Shown in pieces: positions 53,267 through 62,702 of a DNA stretch of 64,000 nt. The notes under the pieces are model-generated. The model saw nothing but the letters and a program-made list of their open reading frames with translations. It searched no databases and was not told the DNA's origin. Numbering within the stretch: the first letter of the stretch is position 1; each line of letters begins with the position of its first letter. Source of the stretch: Paenibacillus lycopersici (GTDB lineage Bacteria > Bacillota > Bacilli > Paenibacillales > Paenibacillaceae); contig NZ_CP048209.1 in NCBI RefSeq assembly GCF_010119935.1, positions 2,359,001-2,423,000 of the forward strand, in the 5' to 3' direction. A program made the position numbers and the translations under genes.

Positions 53267-53329
53267 GCTGCGTTTGACCAGCTTTCATGAACAGCGGCGC
53301 TTACGAACGCAGCGTCCGAATGTTAAGCG

Positions 53330-53938
53330 ATGAACGGAGTGATTCCCGCGACGAAGGAGAAAATACTGGCCGCCACGTTGGAGTTGATTAAAGCAGAAGG
53401 CATCGAAGGCGTAACCATTCGCAAAATCGCCGCGGCGGCCGGCGCGAACGTAGCGCTCGTCAATTATTATTTCGGGTCGAAGGAGAAGCTGATCAGCGAG
53501 ACGCTGAAGGTGCAGCTGACTTCGTTCAAGGCGGCCTTCGCCGTCTTCGACGATACCGGACTGCCGGCGATCGAGCGGCTGAAACGGTTTCTGCTGTCCT
53601 ATACTTCTTCCCTTCAAGAGCATCCCGAGCTTATCAAGCGGCTGCTCCTGCAGGACCAATTGATCGAGTCGCAGACCGAATATGCCGAATTCCTGAAGAG
53701 CCAAGGCATCGACAAGCTGTTCGCCGCATTGACCGAAATCATCGGTCCGGCAAGCCGCGACAAGCTTCTCCTGATCGCCCAGCAGATGTTCGCGGCCATT
53801 CTGTCGCCGGTAATCAAGGCAAGCCTTGCGCATAAGCACGACTCGATGCAGGACGGTTCGTTTCACATTTCGTCCTCCATCGAAGAGCAGATCGATTTGT
53901 TCCTTCATCATTATTTCTATCAATACAACGCTCACTGA
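53330..53938 (+). CDS. TetR/AcrR family transcriptional regulator
   Basis: 202 residues. N-terminal HTH domain (TKEKILAATLELIKAEGIEG, VTIRKIAAAAGANVALVNYYFGSKEKLI), then a helical ligand-binding domain with no further signature. It probably represses its own promoter and the exporter gene 20 bases downstream. The binding sites seen upstream support this. ATG 53330 lacks a good SD; GTG 53339 is an alternative. Confidence 0.92.
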   Translation: MNGVIPATKEKILAATLELIKAEGIEGVTIRKIAAAAGANVALVNYYFGSKEKLISETLKVQLTSFKAAFAVFDDTGLPAIERLKRFLLSYTSSLQEHPELIKRLLLQDQLIESQTEYAEFLKSQGIDKLFAALTEIIGPASRDKLLLIAQQMFAAILSPVIKASLAHKHDSMQDGSFHISSSIEEQIDLFLHHYFYQYNAH

Positions 53939-53958
53939 GCAGAAAGCAGAGGCAATAC

Positions 53959-55455
53959 ATGTCCGCTCGAACAACTCAGCAACCCCTCTCGAACGGCGGA
54001 GACAACTTCTCGTTGAAAACGATTCTCCCGCCTTTGCTCGCCATCATCGTCGGTATGATCATGGTTATCCTGGACAGCACGGTCGTGAACAACGCCATTC
54101 CGAAGCTGGTCGACTATTTCGACACCGATTTGAAGACGATTCAATGGACGGTGACCGGCTACACGCTGGCCTTGTCCGCCGTTATCCCGCTTGCGGGCTG
54201 GTTGACGGACCGATTCGGCTCCAAGCAAATTTTCGTCATCACGATCGCGCTCTTCACGATCGGTTCCGTCCTGTGCGGCATCGCGCAGTCGCCGGAGCAG
54301 CTCATTCTTTTCCGCGTCATCCAAGGTCTCGGCGGAGGCATGGTTTCGCCGATCGGGATGGCCATGGTATTCAAGCTCGCGCCGCCCGAACGCCGCGGTT
54401 CGATTATGGGCGTGCTCGGCATTCCGATGCTGATGGCGCCGGCATTCGGTCCTGTCCTGTCCGGCTGGCTGGTCGATTCCGTCAGCTGGCACTGGATCTT
54501 CATCATCAATTTGCCGATCGGCATCATCGCGTTTATTCTCGGGCTTAAATACTTGCCGCATTCCGACCGTCAGACAACGACGCATCTGGATGTAATCGGC
54601 ATGTGCCTTGCGCCGATCGCGTTCGCCATGCTGGCCTACGGCGTTAGCGAGGGCGGCACGAGCTGGACCTCGACATCCACGATCACGGGCTTGGCGGTCG
54701 GCGGCGTCGCCTTGATCATCTTCATCATCGTCGAATTGAGGCAGAAGCAGCCGCTGCTGGAGCTGAAAGTGTTCCGGTCGTCCGACTTTACGCGCAGCAT
54801 CGTCTTGACCTGGATCGTGCAGCTCGCGCTGTTCGGCGCCATGCTTCTCGTGCCGCTGTACCTGCAAGGAGTCAAAGGCTACACGGCGCTCGAGACGGGC
54901 TGGATTCTGATGCCTCAGGCGCTCTGCGCGGGCATCGGCATGCCGATCAGCGGCAAATTGTTCGATAAAATCGGCGCACGGCCGCTTGCTTTCGCCGGTC
55001 TTGCCGTCGTTGCCGTCTCCTTGTTCATGTTGTCGGGCGTCACGGTCGACACAAGCCTGTGGGTCATTATCCTCTCCATCTGCATGATGGGCATCGGCAT
55101 GGGCTTCTCCATGATGCCGCTCAACACGCATGTGCTCAACTCTGCGCCGCGCCGCTTGGTCAGCCGCGTAACGCCGCTTACGACGGCGGCGCAGCAGGTC
55201 GTCGTATCGTTCGCCGTCGCAGGCTTGACGGGCTACCTGACGTCGCAGATCAATTCCCACGCCGCAAGCGCGGGGCAGAACGCGAACCCGTTGACGTCCG
55301 TCGTTGCCGGCTATGGCGATACGTTCTTCTTGTCCGCCTGCATCGCGACCGTAGGCGTCGCGCTGTCCTTGCTGCTGCGCAAGCCGCGGCTCAAGGATGA
55401 AGATCAATTGGCGGGCGGCGAAGCGCCGGATCCGTCGATGATGATGGGCCATTAA
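53959..55455 (+). CDS. DHA2-family MFS multidrug exporter (EmrB/QacA type)
   Basis: 498 residues with about 14 transmembrane helices, the DHA2 count. Motif A is GWLTDRFGSKQ, motif C is GIPMLMAPAFGPVLSGWLVD, and the N-terminus has VILDSTVVNNAIPKL. Exports drugs or lipophilic compounds by proton antiport; substrate unknown. Downstream of tetR and likely induced by its ligand. ATG 53959 follows AGCAGAGGC (weak SD), so coupling to tetR is plausible. Confidence 0.92.
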   Translation: MSARTTQQPLSNGGDNFSLKTILPPLLAIIVGMIMVILDSTVVNNAIPKLVDYFDTDLKTIQWTVTGYTLALSAVIPLAGWLTDRFGSKQIFVITIALFTIGSVLCGIAQSPEQLILFRVIQGLGGGMVSPIGMAMVFKLAPPERRGSIMGVLGIPMLMAPAFGPVLSGWLVDSVSWHWIFIINLPIGIIAFILGLKYLPHSDRQTTTHLDVIGMCLAPIAFAMLAYGVSEGGTSWTSTSTITGLAVGGVALIIFIIVELRQKQPLLELKVFRSSDFTRSIVLTWIVQLALFGAMLLVPLYLQGVKGYTALETGWILMPQALCAGIGMPISGKLFDKIGARPLAFAGLAVVAVSLFMLSGVTVDTSLWVIILSICMMGIGMGFSMMPLNTHVLNSAPRRLVSRVTPLTTAAQQVVVSFAVAGLTGYLTSQINSHAASAGQNANPLTSVVAGYGDTFFLSACIATVGVALSLLLRKPRLKDEDQLAGGEAPDPSMMMGH

Positions 55456-55503
55456 GCGAAGCGCGGAACGCACGACATCCGGCTGAACATCGGCTAGCAT
55501 ACG

Positions 55504-55553
55504 AAAGGTCGCCCTCCGGTAACAGTCCGCTGTTAACCGCGAGGGCGACCTTT
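55504..55553. terminator. bidirectional terminator between MFS exporter and TerC
   Basis: AAAGGTCGCCCTC (55504-55516) pairs with GAGGGCGACCTTT (55541-55553), with a further GGTAACAG/CTGTTAACC pairing inside. Confidence 0.88.
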
Positions 55554-55648
55554 GTTGATGGCGCGAATTTCAGATGGTACGATTGGCAACTGGCTTGACT
55601 TACTACAGGTCACGGAGCTGCTGGCGGATTGCAAGCGCGCCGGCCGGA

Positions 55649-56353
55649 TTAGCGGGAATCCCGTCCGTTGTCCAGCTGCTGCGCCGCTTTGGCCCGCCGC
55701 AGGTTATGCCGCAGTCCGAAGACGATCACCGCGATGACGACGAGAATCATGAACGCCCATTCGAAGGCCGGACTGGCATTGAACACTTGCTCCAGCTGCT
55801 TCTCGTGCGTGATCATTTTGGCTGCCGTATACGCGATAACGCCGGAGCCGACGTACACGATCCATGGGAATCGGCCGATCAGTTTGATGAACAGCGTGCT
55901 GCCCCAGACGACGATCGGAATGCTGATCAATAAGCCGAGCACGACCAGCAGAATGCTGCCATGTCCGGCACCGGCGACGGCGATGACGTTGTCGACGCCC
56001 ATCGCGGCATCGGCGATGACGATGGTGCGGACGGACTGCCACAGCGTATTGCCGGCTTGAATGTCGTCATGCGCATCGGTATCGACGAGCAGCTTGTAGG
56101 CGATCCACAGCAGCAGGACGCCGCCCGCCACCATGAGCCACGGCACTTTGAGCAGGTAGACGACGAGTACCGTCGCGACGGCCCGAATGGCGACCGCGCC
56201 GACCGTTCCCCAAATTATCGCCTTCTTTTGCTGTTCCCGCGGCAATTTGCGGGCCGCAAGACCGATTACGATGGCGTTGTCTCCGGCAAGCACCAAGTCG
56301 ATGAACACGATCGTTAACAAGGCGGTAACAAATTCAAGCGAAAATAATTCCAT
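55649..56353 (-). CDS. TerC family membrane protein (YjbE-like), copy 1
   Basis: 234 residues, about seven transmembrane helices. Acidic metal-binding motifs LAGDNAIVIGLAA and MGVDNVIAVAGAGHG are the TerC hallmarks. Some relatives export manganese or calcium to metalloproteins; the ion here is unknown. The start is ATG 56353, after AAAGGATGTCTAAGGACA. It is divergent from a second TerC gene at 56555. Confidence 0.9.
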   Translation of the reverse strand: MELFSLEFVTALLTIVFIDLVLAGDNAIVIGLAARKLPREQQKKAIIWGTVGAVAIRAVATVLVVYLLKVPWLMVAGGVLLLWIAYKLLVDTDAHDDIQAGNTLWQSVRTIVIADAAMGVDNVIAVAGAGHGSILLVVLGLLISIPIVVWGSTLFIKLIGRFPWIVYVGSGVIAYTAAKMITHEKQLEQVFNASPAFEWAFMILVVIAVIVFGLRHNLRRAKAAQQLDNGRDSR

Positions 56354-56554
56354 TGTCCTTAGACATCCTTTCCTCTTTGCGTGAAGCTTTCTCGTTCATA
56401 CGCGTCGAGGGACGAAAAGATTCAAAAATCGCAAACGGCAAACATAACCTGTCCGCCGGGGACATACCGTTCATAGACGGGAGCTTTCTTTGCAACGAAG
56501 AAGCAAGCCCGAGTTCGAACGACGGCGACAGCCGTTCCCTGGGAGGCGAACAAT

Positions 56555-57226
56555 TTGGACAGCTTGCTCGTATTTATTCAAATCATGTTTATCAACGTGT
56601 TGTTAAGCGGCGACAATGCCGTCGTCATAGCGCTGGCCAGCCAGCAGCTGCCGCCTGCGCAGCGGCGCAAAGCGGTCATCTGGGGAGCCGCCGCCGCCGT
56701 CGGGCTGCGATGCGTCCTTACGCTCGTTGCCATCACGCTGCTGGAAGTGCCGTATCTTCAAGCCGCGGGAAGCATCCTCCTGTTCATGATCGCGGTCAAG
56801 CTCATCATGGACGCGTCCGATCATGCCGAGGAATTCCATGCCATGCGCAAGGTCCGTTCGCTCGCGGGCGCGGTGCAGACGATCGTCGTCGCGGACTTCA
56901 TCATGAGCCTCGACAACGTGCTGGCCATCGCGGCGGTCGCCAAGGGGGAACCCGTTCTTATCATGCTCGGGATCGTGCTCAGCATCCCGATGATCGTCTG
57001 GGGCAGCCAGCTGCTCAGCTCCATGCTTCGCAAATTTCCGACGCTTGTCTATCTCGGCGGCGGATTGCTCGGTTACGCGGCGGGCGAAATGCTCGTACAC
57101 GACCCGGCCGTTCACCGGCTGCTGGCGGATCATGCGGCCATATTGACGAAGGCGATTCCGTTATTGCTTATCCCGTTCGTCATCATTGTGGCGTTGCTGC
57201 GAATAAAAAGAAGCCGTAACCTATAA
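56555..57226 (+). CDS. TerC family membrane protein (YjbE-like), copy 2
   Basis: 223 residues with the same architecture as the divergent neighbour: LLSGDNAVVIALASQQLPPAQR and MSLDNVLAIAAVAKGEPV. The paralogues have clearly diverged. TTG start at 56555 lies eight bases after TGGGAGG. No yybP-ykoY manganese riboswitch is visible in the 200-base divergent region. Confidence 0.9.
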   Translation: MDSLLVFIQIMFINVLLSGDNAVVIALASQQLPPAQRRKAVIWGAAAAVGLRCVLTLVAITLLEVPYLQAAGSILLFMIAVKLIMDASDHAEEFHAMRKVRSLAGAVQTIVVADFIMSLDNVLAIAAVAKGEPVLIMLGIVLSIPMIVWGSQLLSSMLRKFPTLVYLGGGLLGYAAGEMLVHDPAVHRLLADHAAILTKAIPLLLIPFVIIVALLRIKRSRNL

Positions 57227-57321
57227 TTTTCAGTAATTTGCAGTACTTTCACTGGTTTTTTGCCCTCCGTTCCATTACACTAGTAAATGTTAAAAAAGTG
57301 TCGAGAGAAAGGAACTTAGGC

Positions 57322-57804
57322 ATGTCGAAAAATCAATACACCGTCGGGCTGCTTTTCTTGATCGCCGGCGCTGTGATTTTGCTCGGAAAACTGGGGCTGT
57401 TTGCCTTCATCGGCACAAACTTCTGGCCGCTTTTTCTGTTGATTCCCGGCATTCTGCTGCACGTGCTGTTTTTCGGACGATTGCTGCCTCCGTTCGTATT
57501 GATTCCCGGGGCGATCTTGACGATTAACGCCTTTATTTTTTTCTTCAGCATGGCGTCTGGCTGGAGCAACATGAAGTATCTATGGCCGCTAATAATCCTC
57601 AGCGTCGCAGCCGGATTGTACGAATATCATCTTTTCGACACGTACCGTCCGAAGACCCCGCTGACGCTTGCCATCGTGCTGGCGCTGGCGGCCGTATCGT
57701 TCTTCGTAATCATGCTTGTATGGGGTTGGGGGTTGTACATCATTGCCGCCTTCCTGATCGCGGCCGGCGCTTGGCTGGTTGCGGGACGCAAGGCCCGCTG
57801 GTAA
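57322..57804 (+). CDS. small membrane protein, LiaF transmembrane-region-like
   Basis: 160 residues with about six closely spaced hydrophobic segments (VGLLFLIAGAVILLGKLGLF, FWPLFLLIPGILLHVLFFGR). The pattern of FWPLFLLIPG resembles DUF5668/LiaF-TM proteins, but the cell-wall-stress C-terminal domain is missing. Function is unknown. ATG 57322 with AAAGGAAC nine bases upstream; an earlier in-frame ATG at 57238 has no SD. Confidence 0.8.
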   Translation: MSKNQYTVGLLFLIAGAVILLGKLGLFAFIGTNFWPLFLLIPGILLHVLFFGRLLPPFVLIPGAILTINAFIFFFSMASGWSNMKYLWPLIILSVAAGLYEYHLFDTYRPKTPLTLAIVLALAAVSFFVIMLVWGWGLYIIAAFLIAAGAWLVAGRKARW

Positions 57805-57832
57805 ATTTGCAACGGTTTGGCACGGTTTATGA

Positions 57833-57881
57833 AAATATAAGCCTTTATAAGTTTGCGCAACCTATAAGCGAGCTTATATTT
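57833..57881 (+). repeat. 10-bp inverted repeat upstream of typA
   Basis: AAATATAAGC (57833-57842) and its complement GCTTATATTT (57872-57881) are separated by 29 bases. It may be the end of the preceding transcript or a regulatory element; no T-run follows the right arm apart from its own. Confidence 0.5.
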
Positions 57882-57993
57882 CCCCGGAGTGAACCGCGCC
57901 GCGCCAGAAAAAAGACGGCAAGAGCCGTTTCCGTTTCATCATTGTGCGCAGCAAGAAACAGACTATAAATAAAAGTGGAGTGGATAACTTACA

Positions 57994-59835
57994 ATGCAAG
58001 CCAGAGAAAACATCAGAAACATCGCCATCATCGCGCACGTCGACCACGGCAAGACAACGCTCGTCGATAAGCTGCTTCAACAGTCCGGCACGTTCCGCGA
58101 TCACGAGACCGTTCAAGAGCGCGCCATGGATTCCAACGATTTGGAGCGGGAACGCGGCATTACGATTTTGGCTAAAAATACGGCGGTTAACTACAAGGAT
58201 TATTTGATCAACATCGTCGATACGCCCGGACACGCCGACTTCGGCGGCGAAGTGGAACGGATCATGAAGATGGTCGACGGCGTGCTGCTGGTCGTCGACG
58301 CGTTCGAAGGCTGCATGCCGCAGACGAAATTCGTGCTTCGCAAAGCGCTGGAAAGCCAACTGACGCCGATCGTCGTCCTGAACAAGATCGACCGTCCGAA
58401 CGCAAGCCCGGAGCAAGTCGTCGACGAAGTATTGGATCTGTTCATCGAGCTGGGCGCGAACGACGAGCAGCTGGAATTCCCGGTTGTCTACGCATCCGCG
58501 CTGATGGGCACGGCAAGCTTGAACGTGGAGAAGCAGGATGAGAACATGCAGTCGCTCTACGAGACGATCATCGAACGGATTCCGTCTCCGACGGAAAGCG
58601 TCGTGGACCCGCTGCAATTCCTCGTCACGCTGCTTGACTACAACGAATACCTCGGCCGTATCGCGGTCGGCCGCGTCAACCGCGGCAAAATCCGCCAAGG
58701 CCAGACCGTCGCCGTCATCAATCGCGAAGGCGTTACGAAGCAGGCACGCATCGAGAAGCTGTTCGGCTTCCAAGGCTTGAAGCGGATTGAAGTAGAAGAA
58801 GCCGGCGCGGGCGACATCGTCGCGATTGCCGGTATTCGCGAAATCAACATCGGCGAGACGATCGCCGATCCGGCCAACCCGGAGGCGCTGCCGGTCCTGA
58901 AGATCGACGAGCCGACGCTGCAAATGACATTCCTCGTCAACAACAGTCCGTTCGCGGGCCGCGAAGGCAAATGGGTTACGTCCCGCAAGCTGCGCGAGCG
59001 TCTGTTCAAGGAGCTGGAGACCGACGTCGCGCTGCGCGTCGACGAAACCGACAGCCCGGACGCGTTCATCGTATCCGGCCGCGGCGAGCTTCACCTCGGC
59101 ATCCTGATCGAGAACATGCGCCGCGAAGGCTTCGAGCTGCAAGTGTCCAAACCGGAAGTTATCGTGAAGGAAATCGACGGCGCGAAGATGGAGCCGTACG
59201 AACGTCTCCTGATCGACGTACCGGAAGAGAGCATGGGCGCGGTCATGGAGAGCCTCGGCACGCGTAAAGCCGAGATGGTCAACATGGTCAACAACGGCAC
59301 GGGCCAAGTCCGTATCGAGTTCATCATTCCGGCGCGCGGCTTGATCGGCTACCGGACGAACTTCCTGACGCTGACGCGCGGCTACGGCATCATGAACCAC
59401 GCGTTCGACAGCTACGGCCCGCTGGTCGGCACGTCCGTCGGCGGACGCCATCAAGGCGTGCTCATTTCGAGCGAGAACGGCGTATCGACGTTCTACGGCA
59501 TGAACGGCGTAGAAGACCGCGGCATCCTGTTCATGGAGCCGGGCACGGACGTATACGAAGGCATGATCGTCGGCGAGCATAACCGCGATAACGACATCAT
59601 CGTCAACATCTGCAAGGAGAAGGCGCTGACGAACATTCGCTCCGCCGGCAAGGACGACACGGTCCGCCTGAAGACGCCGATTCTGTTCTCCCTGGAGCAA
59701 GCGCTGGAATATTTGAACGACGACGAATACTGCGAAGTGACGCCGAAATCGATTCGCCTGCGCAAGAAAATCTTGAACAAGAGCGAGCGCGAGCGTGCGG
59801 AGAAGCATCGCAAAACCGCGCAAGCCGGCGTATAA
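57994..59835 (+). CDS. typA: translational GTPase TypA/BipA
   Basis: 613 residues. G1 [15 protein letters not shown] (from about residue 12), G3 [11 protein letters not shown] and G4 LNKIDRPNA. Then come elongation-factor-like domains and the C-terminal TypA domain ([14 protein letters not shown]). It acts at 50S subunit assembly and under stress. ATG 57994 follows AAAGTGGAGTGGATAAC. Followed by its own terminator. Confidence 0.97.
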   Translation: MQARENIRNIAIIAHVDHGKTTLVDKLLQQSGTFRDHETVQERAMDSNDLERERGITILAKNTAVNYKDYLINIVDTPGHADFGGEVERIMKMVDGVLLVVDAFEGCMPQTKFVLRKALESQLTPIVVLNKIDRPNASPEQVVDEVLDLFIELGANDEQLEFPVVYASALMGTASLNVEKQDENMQSLYETIIERIPSPTESVVDPLQFLVTLLDYNEYLGRIAVGRVNRGKIRQGQTVAVINREGVTKQARIEKLFGFQGLKRIEVEEAGAGDIVAIAGIREINIGETIADPANPEALPVLKIDEPTLQMTFLVNNSPFAGREGKWVTSRKLRERLFKELETDVALRVDETDSPDAFIVSGRGELHLGILIENMRREGFELQVSKPEVIVKEIDGAKMEPYERLLIDVPEESMGAVMESLGTRKAEMVNMVNNGTGQVRIEFIIPARGLIGYRTNFLTLTRGYGIMNHAFDSYGPLVGTSVGGRHQGVLISSENGVSTFYGMNGVEDRGILFMEPGTDVYEGMIVGEHNRDNDIIVNICKEKALTNIRSAGKDDTVRLKTPILFSLEQALEYLNDDEYCEVTPKSIRLRKKILNKSERERAEKHRKTAQAGV

Positions 59836-59859
59836 ACGAAATAGATCGGTATTGACGAA

Positions 59860-59903
59860 GGCAGGGCAGCGGAATTCCCGTTCGGGATTTCGGCTGCCCT
59901 GCC
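59860..59903 (+). terminator. intrinsic terminator of typA
   Basis: GGCAGGGCAGC (59860-59870) pairs with GCTGCCCTGCC (59893-59903), extended through GAA/TTC and CCCG/CGGG inside. Only GTTT follows, so it is GC-strong but T-poor. Confidence 0.75.
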
Positions 59904-59961
59904 GTTTGCGTCGAGGCGAAGGATATGCTATGAATAATAGATAACGAGGAGGTAGGAAGGA

Positions 59962-60261
59962 ATGCAAAACTGGCTTCATGATCATCCGGTCATAACGTAT
60001 GTGCTCATTCTTGCGTTTACGATTTATATTTTCAACGCCGTCTTCCGCGCCCAGAAGCGGCTGCCGATCTTGAAAGAAATTCTGGTTCACGTCATTATGG
60101 CGATCGGGGCGTTCGTGCTGTTCGTGCTTCAGTTCGATAAACTGCCGATTCTCCAATGCATGGCGGTAGCCGTCTTCATGATGCTGCTGCTCCGCGGCAG
60201 ACAGCTGTACGACAAATTGAAAGCGAAGCGCAGCAACAGTTCCGACGCGGAAGGGGTATAA
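59962..60261 (+). CDS. ylaH: YlaH-like membrane protein
   Basis: 99 residues with two to three hydrophobic helices: HPVITYVLILAFTIYIFNAVFRAQKRLP and a second pair before a basic tail. Resembles the YlaH family found beside typA in Bacilli. Function unknown. ATG 59962 follows GAGGAGGTAGGAAGG. The next gene starts three bases after its stop. Confidence 0.82.
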   Translation: MQNWLHDHPVITYVLILAFTIYIFNAVFRAQKRLPILKEILVHVIMAIGAFVLFVLQFDKLPILQCMAVAVFMMLLLRGRQLYDKLKAKRSNSSDAEGV

Positions 60262-60263
60262 TC

Positions 60264-60536
60264 GTGCGCCTGGAGGATGCTCTGTTCAATTGGCTGCAAA
60301 TTCAGCTTGTCGCCGAAGCCAGACCCGATGACCGCGCTGCTGCCGATACCCGCGATTTTTTTATGGATATATTGACGGAGGATCACGGCGTGACGAATTT
60401 GTCCGTACATAAGACAGACGATACGATGGTTCATCTGAAGTACGACAAGGATGGCCGCGCGAAGCTGCAGATGTACGACCGCGAAGCTGCGGAGCGGCTG
60501 CTCGCCGACATTATTCAGAACCCGAAATACAACTGA
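60264..60536 (+). CDS. small protein of unknown function
   Basis: 90 residues, no family recognised. Acidic and soluble: LEDALFNWLQIQLVAEARPD, DFFMDILTEDHGVTNLSV, and LQMYDREAAERLLADIIQNP. GTG start at 60264, nine bases after GAAGGGG, three bases after the ylaH stop. It is in a cluster with ylaH and the LCP gene, so a cell-envelope role is possible but not shown. Confidence 0.75.
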   Translation: MRLEDALFNWLQIQLVAEARPDDRAAADTRDFFMDILTEDHGVTNLSVHKTDDTMVHLKYDKDGRAKLQMYDREAAERLLADIIQNPKYN

Positions 60537-60546
60537 GGTGGACAAC

Positions 60547-61551
60547 ATGTCAAGGAAAGCGACACATGCCGTAAAAGCGAAGAAGAAGAATTATTGGCCG
60601 CGCCGCATCATGGCTGCCCTGCTCCTCGTGCTCGTCGGAGTCGCATGCTATCTCGGTTACCTGGTGTACGTATCGAAGAACGCGCTCGACGACATTACGA
60701 CGGATGCCGACCCGACCGTCGTCATCGCACCGGAGCAGTCCGTCAAAGTGAAGCCGGTCGCGCTGATGCTGCTTGGCATGGATACGCGCAAGGAGACGGG
60801 CAGCCTCAATACGGACGTGATGATGATCGCGGCGATGAATCCGAAGACGAAGTCCGCCGTTGTCGTATCGATCCCGCGGGATTCCAGGATCGCGCTGAGC
60901 GGGTACAATACGCGGAAAGCGAATGCGTACTATGCCAAGTTTATTCAGCAGGAGAAGAAGGACGGGCTGAAATCGAAAGAGGCCGAACAGCAGGCGAAGA
61001 AGGATCTCCGGGCGATGTTCGGCAAATTCTTCGACATTCCGATCGACTATACCGCAACGATCAATTTCCAAGGCTTCTCGGATGTCGTGGACGCTCTGGG
61101 CGGGGTGACCGTGGACGTCGATATGGACATGCATTACGTCGACAATGCCGACGGCACGAAGATCAATCTGTCCAAAGGCCTTCAGAAGCTGAATGGCGAC
61201 GACGCGCTTGATTTCGTCCGCTATCGCAAATCGAACGACGGCAAGAACATGTCCAGCGACTTCGACCGCAATCGCCGCGAAAGCCAGGTGCTCGGGCAAA
61301 TCGCCGACAAGCTGAAATCGTTCTCCGGCGTCACGAAGATCGGCGGCGTCATCAAGGCGGTCGGCAACAATTTGCGAATGGACATTCCGACAGGCGAGGT
61401 CGAGAATTTAATGAAGACGTATTACGGCATCGGCGCTGGCGACATTACGTTCATTCCGCTGGAAGGCACGTGGAAGAGCCCGTACGTTTACTTAGATGAA
61501 GCGAAGCTGCAGGCGGCGAAGGATGCGCTGCGGGCAAAACTGGCTGAATGA
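60547..61551 (+). CDS. LytR-CpsA-Psr (LCP) family glycopolymer transferase
   Basis: 334 residues. A basic N-terminus and one transmembrane helix (residues about 21-41, MAALLLVLVGVACYLGYLVYV) precede the extracellular LCP domain. Conserved: LLGMDTR, VSIPRDSRIAL, and the arginines in DALDFVRYRKS and FDRNRRESQVL. LCP enzymes attach wall teichoic acids or other polymers to peptidoglycan from lipid carriers. ATG 60547 follows GAGGTGGACAAC. Confidence 0.93.
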   Translation: MSRKATHAVKAKKKNYWPRRIMAALLLVLVGVACYLGYLVYVSKNALDDITTDADPTVVIAPEQSVKVKPVALMLLGMDTRKETGSLNTDVMMIAAMNPKTKSAVVVSIPRDSRIALSGYNTRKANAYYAKFIQQEKKDGLKSKEAEQQAKKDLRAMFGKFFDIPIDYTATINFQGFSDVVDALGGVTVDVDMDMHYVDNADGTKINLSKGLQKLNGDDALDFVRYRKSNDGKNMSSDFDRNRRESQVLGQIADKLKSFSGVTKIGGVIKAVGNNLRMDIPTGEVENLMKTYYGIGAGDITFIPLEGTWKSPYVYLDEAKLQAAKDALRAKLAE

Positions 61552-61574
61552 CGGTGGAAGAAGGGACAGCGCTA

Positions 61575-61583
61575 TGCTATAAT
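61575..61583 (+). promoter_or_regulatory. extended -10 promoter of the PPOX-like gene
   Basis: TGCTATAAT (TG at 61575-61576, TATAAT at 61578-61583) is an extended -10 element about 50 bases before the ATG. No clear -35 was found. Confidence 0.6.
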
Positions 61584-61630
61584 GGGGGCATCGGAGCATT
61601 CATGACACTGGGGGCAAGGAGGGCAAGCGG

Positions 61631-62083
61631 ATGACCGAACCCGTCACAGCACTCACTGACGATTGGTATGGCGCACTGAATGACAATCCGTTCGTTCTTC
61701 TGCACACTATCGATGCGGACAGCGGTGTACCGACGTCCAGCGCAATCTCGTGGATTTATGCGGTCAACCGTACCACGCTGCGATTCGCGATCGACGGCCG
61801 CTCGCGCCTGACAGTGAACATGGCTTCGAAAGCCGAAGTAAGCATTACGCTGTTCGCGCCGGGAACCGTTCAAACGATCTACGGCACGGCAAGGCTTGTT
61901 TCGGAAGCCTTGGAAGAAGTACCCTTCAAGCTTGTCTGCTTCGACGTCGACATCGCCGCGATCCGGGATGCGATGTTCTACGGAGCGCGCTTGTCCGTTC
62001 AACCGGAAGTCGAGAAAACCTACAATAAACAAGCTGCGGACAAACTGGATGGACAGGTGTTCGCGGCCATGAGAAAAGCCTAG
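61631..62083 (+). CDS. pyridoxamine 5'-phosphate oxidase-like family protein
   Basis: 150 residues, split-barrel flavin-binding fold. NDNPFVLLHTIDADSGVPTS and LRFAIDGRSRLTVNM are typical of the PPOX-like superfamily. The cofactor and substrate are not known; many such proteins bind FMN, F420 or haem. ATG 61631 follows GGCAAGGAGGGCAAGCGG. Its stop lies in the hairpin at 62072. Confidence 0.82.
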   Translation: MTEPVTALTDDWYGALNDNPFVLLHTIDADSGVPTSSAISWIYAVNRTTLRFAIDGRSRLTVNMASKAEVSITLFAPGTVQTIYGTARLVSEALEEVPFKLVCFDVDIAAIRDAMFYGARLSVQPEVEKTYNKQAADKLDGQVFAAMRKA

Positions 62084-62106
62084 TGAATCTTCACTAGGCT
62101 TTTTCT
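62072..62106. terminator. bidirectional terminator overlapping the end of the PPOX-like gene
   Basis: AGAAAAGCCTAGTGA pairs with TCACTAGGCTTTTTCT, so the stop codon of the PPOX-like gene is inside the stem. Runs of A and T on both sides let it serve both converging genes. Confidence 0.88.
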
Positions 62107-62108
62107 GT

Positions 62109-62702
62109 CTATTGGCGTTTCTCGCGGTTGAGCGCATGGTTCGCATGCGAGTCTTTCGCGACTTTCTGCTCGAGCTCTTCTTTCGTCACCGCTTGCGGAT
62201 CCTTCTTGATCGACTGAATGTCACGCGGCACTTGGGGAACGATCCGGCCGATAATATCCGCCATTTCTTCGCCGAAGCCGGCGATCGGACGGCCGCGTCT
62301 GATGTCGGCGCCGAGCTCTTTCAGCCTGGAGGAGAGATCGATGTCCGCGGTGACTATGGCGTCGATGCCGTACGGATCCTTGTGGAACGCTTCCGCAACG
62401 GCGTATTTGACCGTGCCGACGCGGGAACGGTCCAGATTGCCGGCAACGTCGATGCCGACGACCGCTTTATTTTTAAAGACAACGCAGTGCGCGTCCTTCA
62501 CGCCCGGCACATGACGCGCCAGGCTTTCCAAATGCGCAGCAACTTGTTTTGGGCTGCTGATCTTTTGCTTCTGCGGGGCGCTTTGCTGCGCGCGAACGCG
62601 TTGATCATTTTGCGGAGAGGGTGATGTCTCATTGCGGGCGACAGTGTTGCAGCCTGCTGTCAGCATACAAAGGAGCATAGCAGGCACCAGCCATTTCCTC
62701 AT
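62109..62702 (-). CDS. YhcN/YlaJ family sporulation lipoprotein
   Basis: About 197 residues. Lipobox MLTAGC after a short hydrophobic signal (WLVPAMLLCMLTAGC), so attachment at Cys about 18. A Gln/Ser-rich linker leads into the YhcN/YlaJ domain with VPGVKDAHCVVFKNKAVVGI. The protein is a spore-envelope lipoprotein class. ATG 62702 has AGGTGG upstream; a GTG at 62711 would add three residues. Divergent from the PIN-PhoH gene. Confidence 0.9.
   Translation of the reverse strand: MRKWLVPAMLLCMLTAGCNTVARNETSPSPQNDQRVRAQQSAPQKQKISSPKQVAAHLESLARHVPGVKDAHCVVFKNKAVVGIDVAGNLDRSRVGTVKYAVAEAFHKDPYGIDAIVTADIDLSSRLKELGADIRRGRPIAGFGEEMADIIGRIVPQVPRDIQSIKKDPQAVTKEELEQKVAKDSHANHALNREKRQ

Noticed and set aside
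56354..56554. yybP-ykoY manganese riboswitch between the TerC genes
   Set aside because: Considered because of the gene family, but the conserved core sequence was not found on either strand.
57874..60156. 760-codon minus-strand frame opposite typA
   Set aside because: Mirror of the typA codon pattern; no recognisable protein features.
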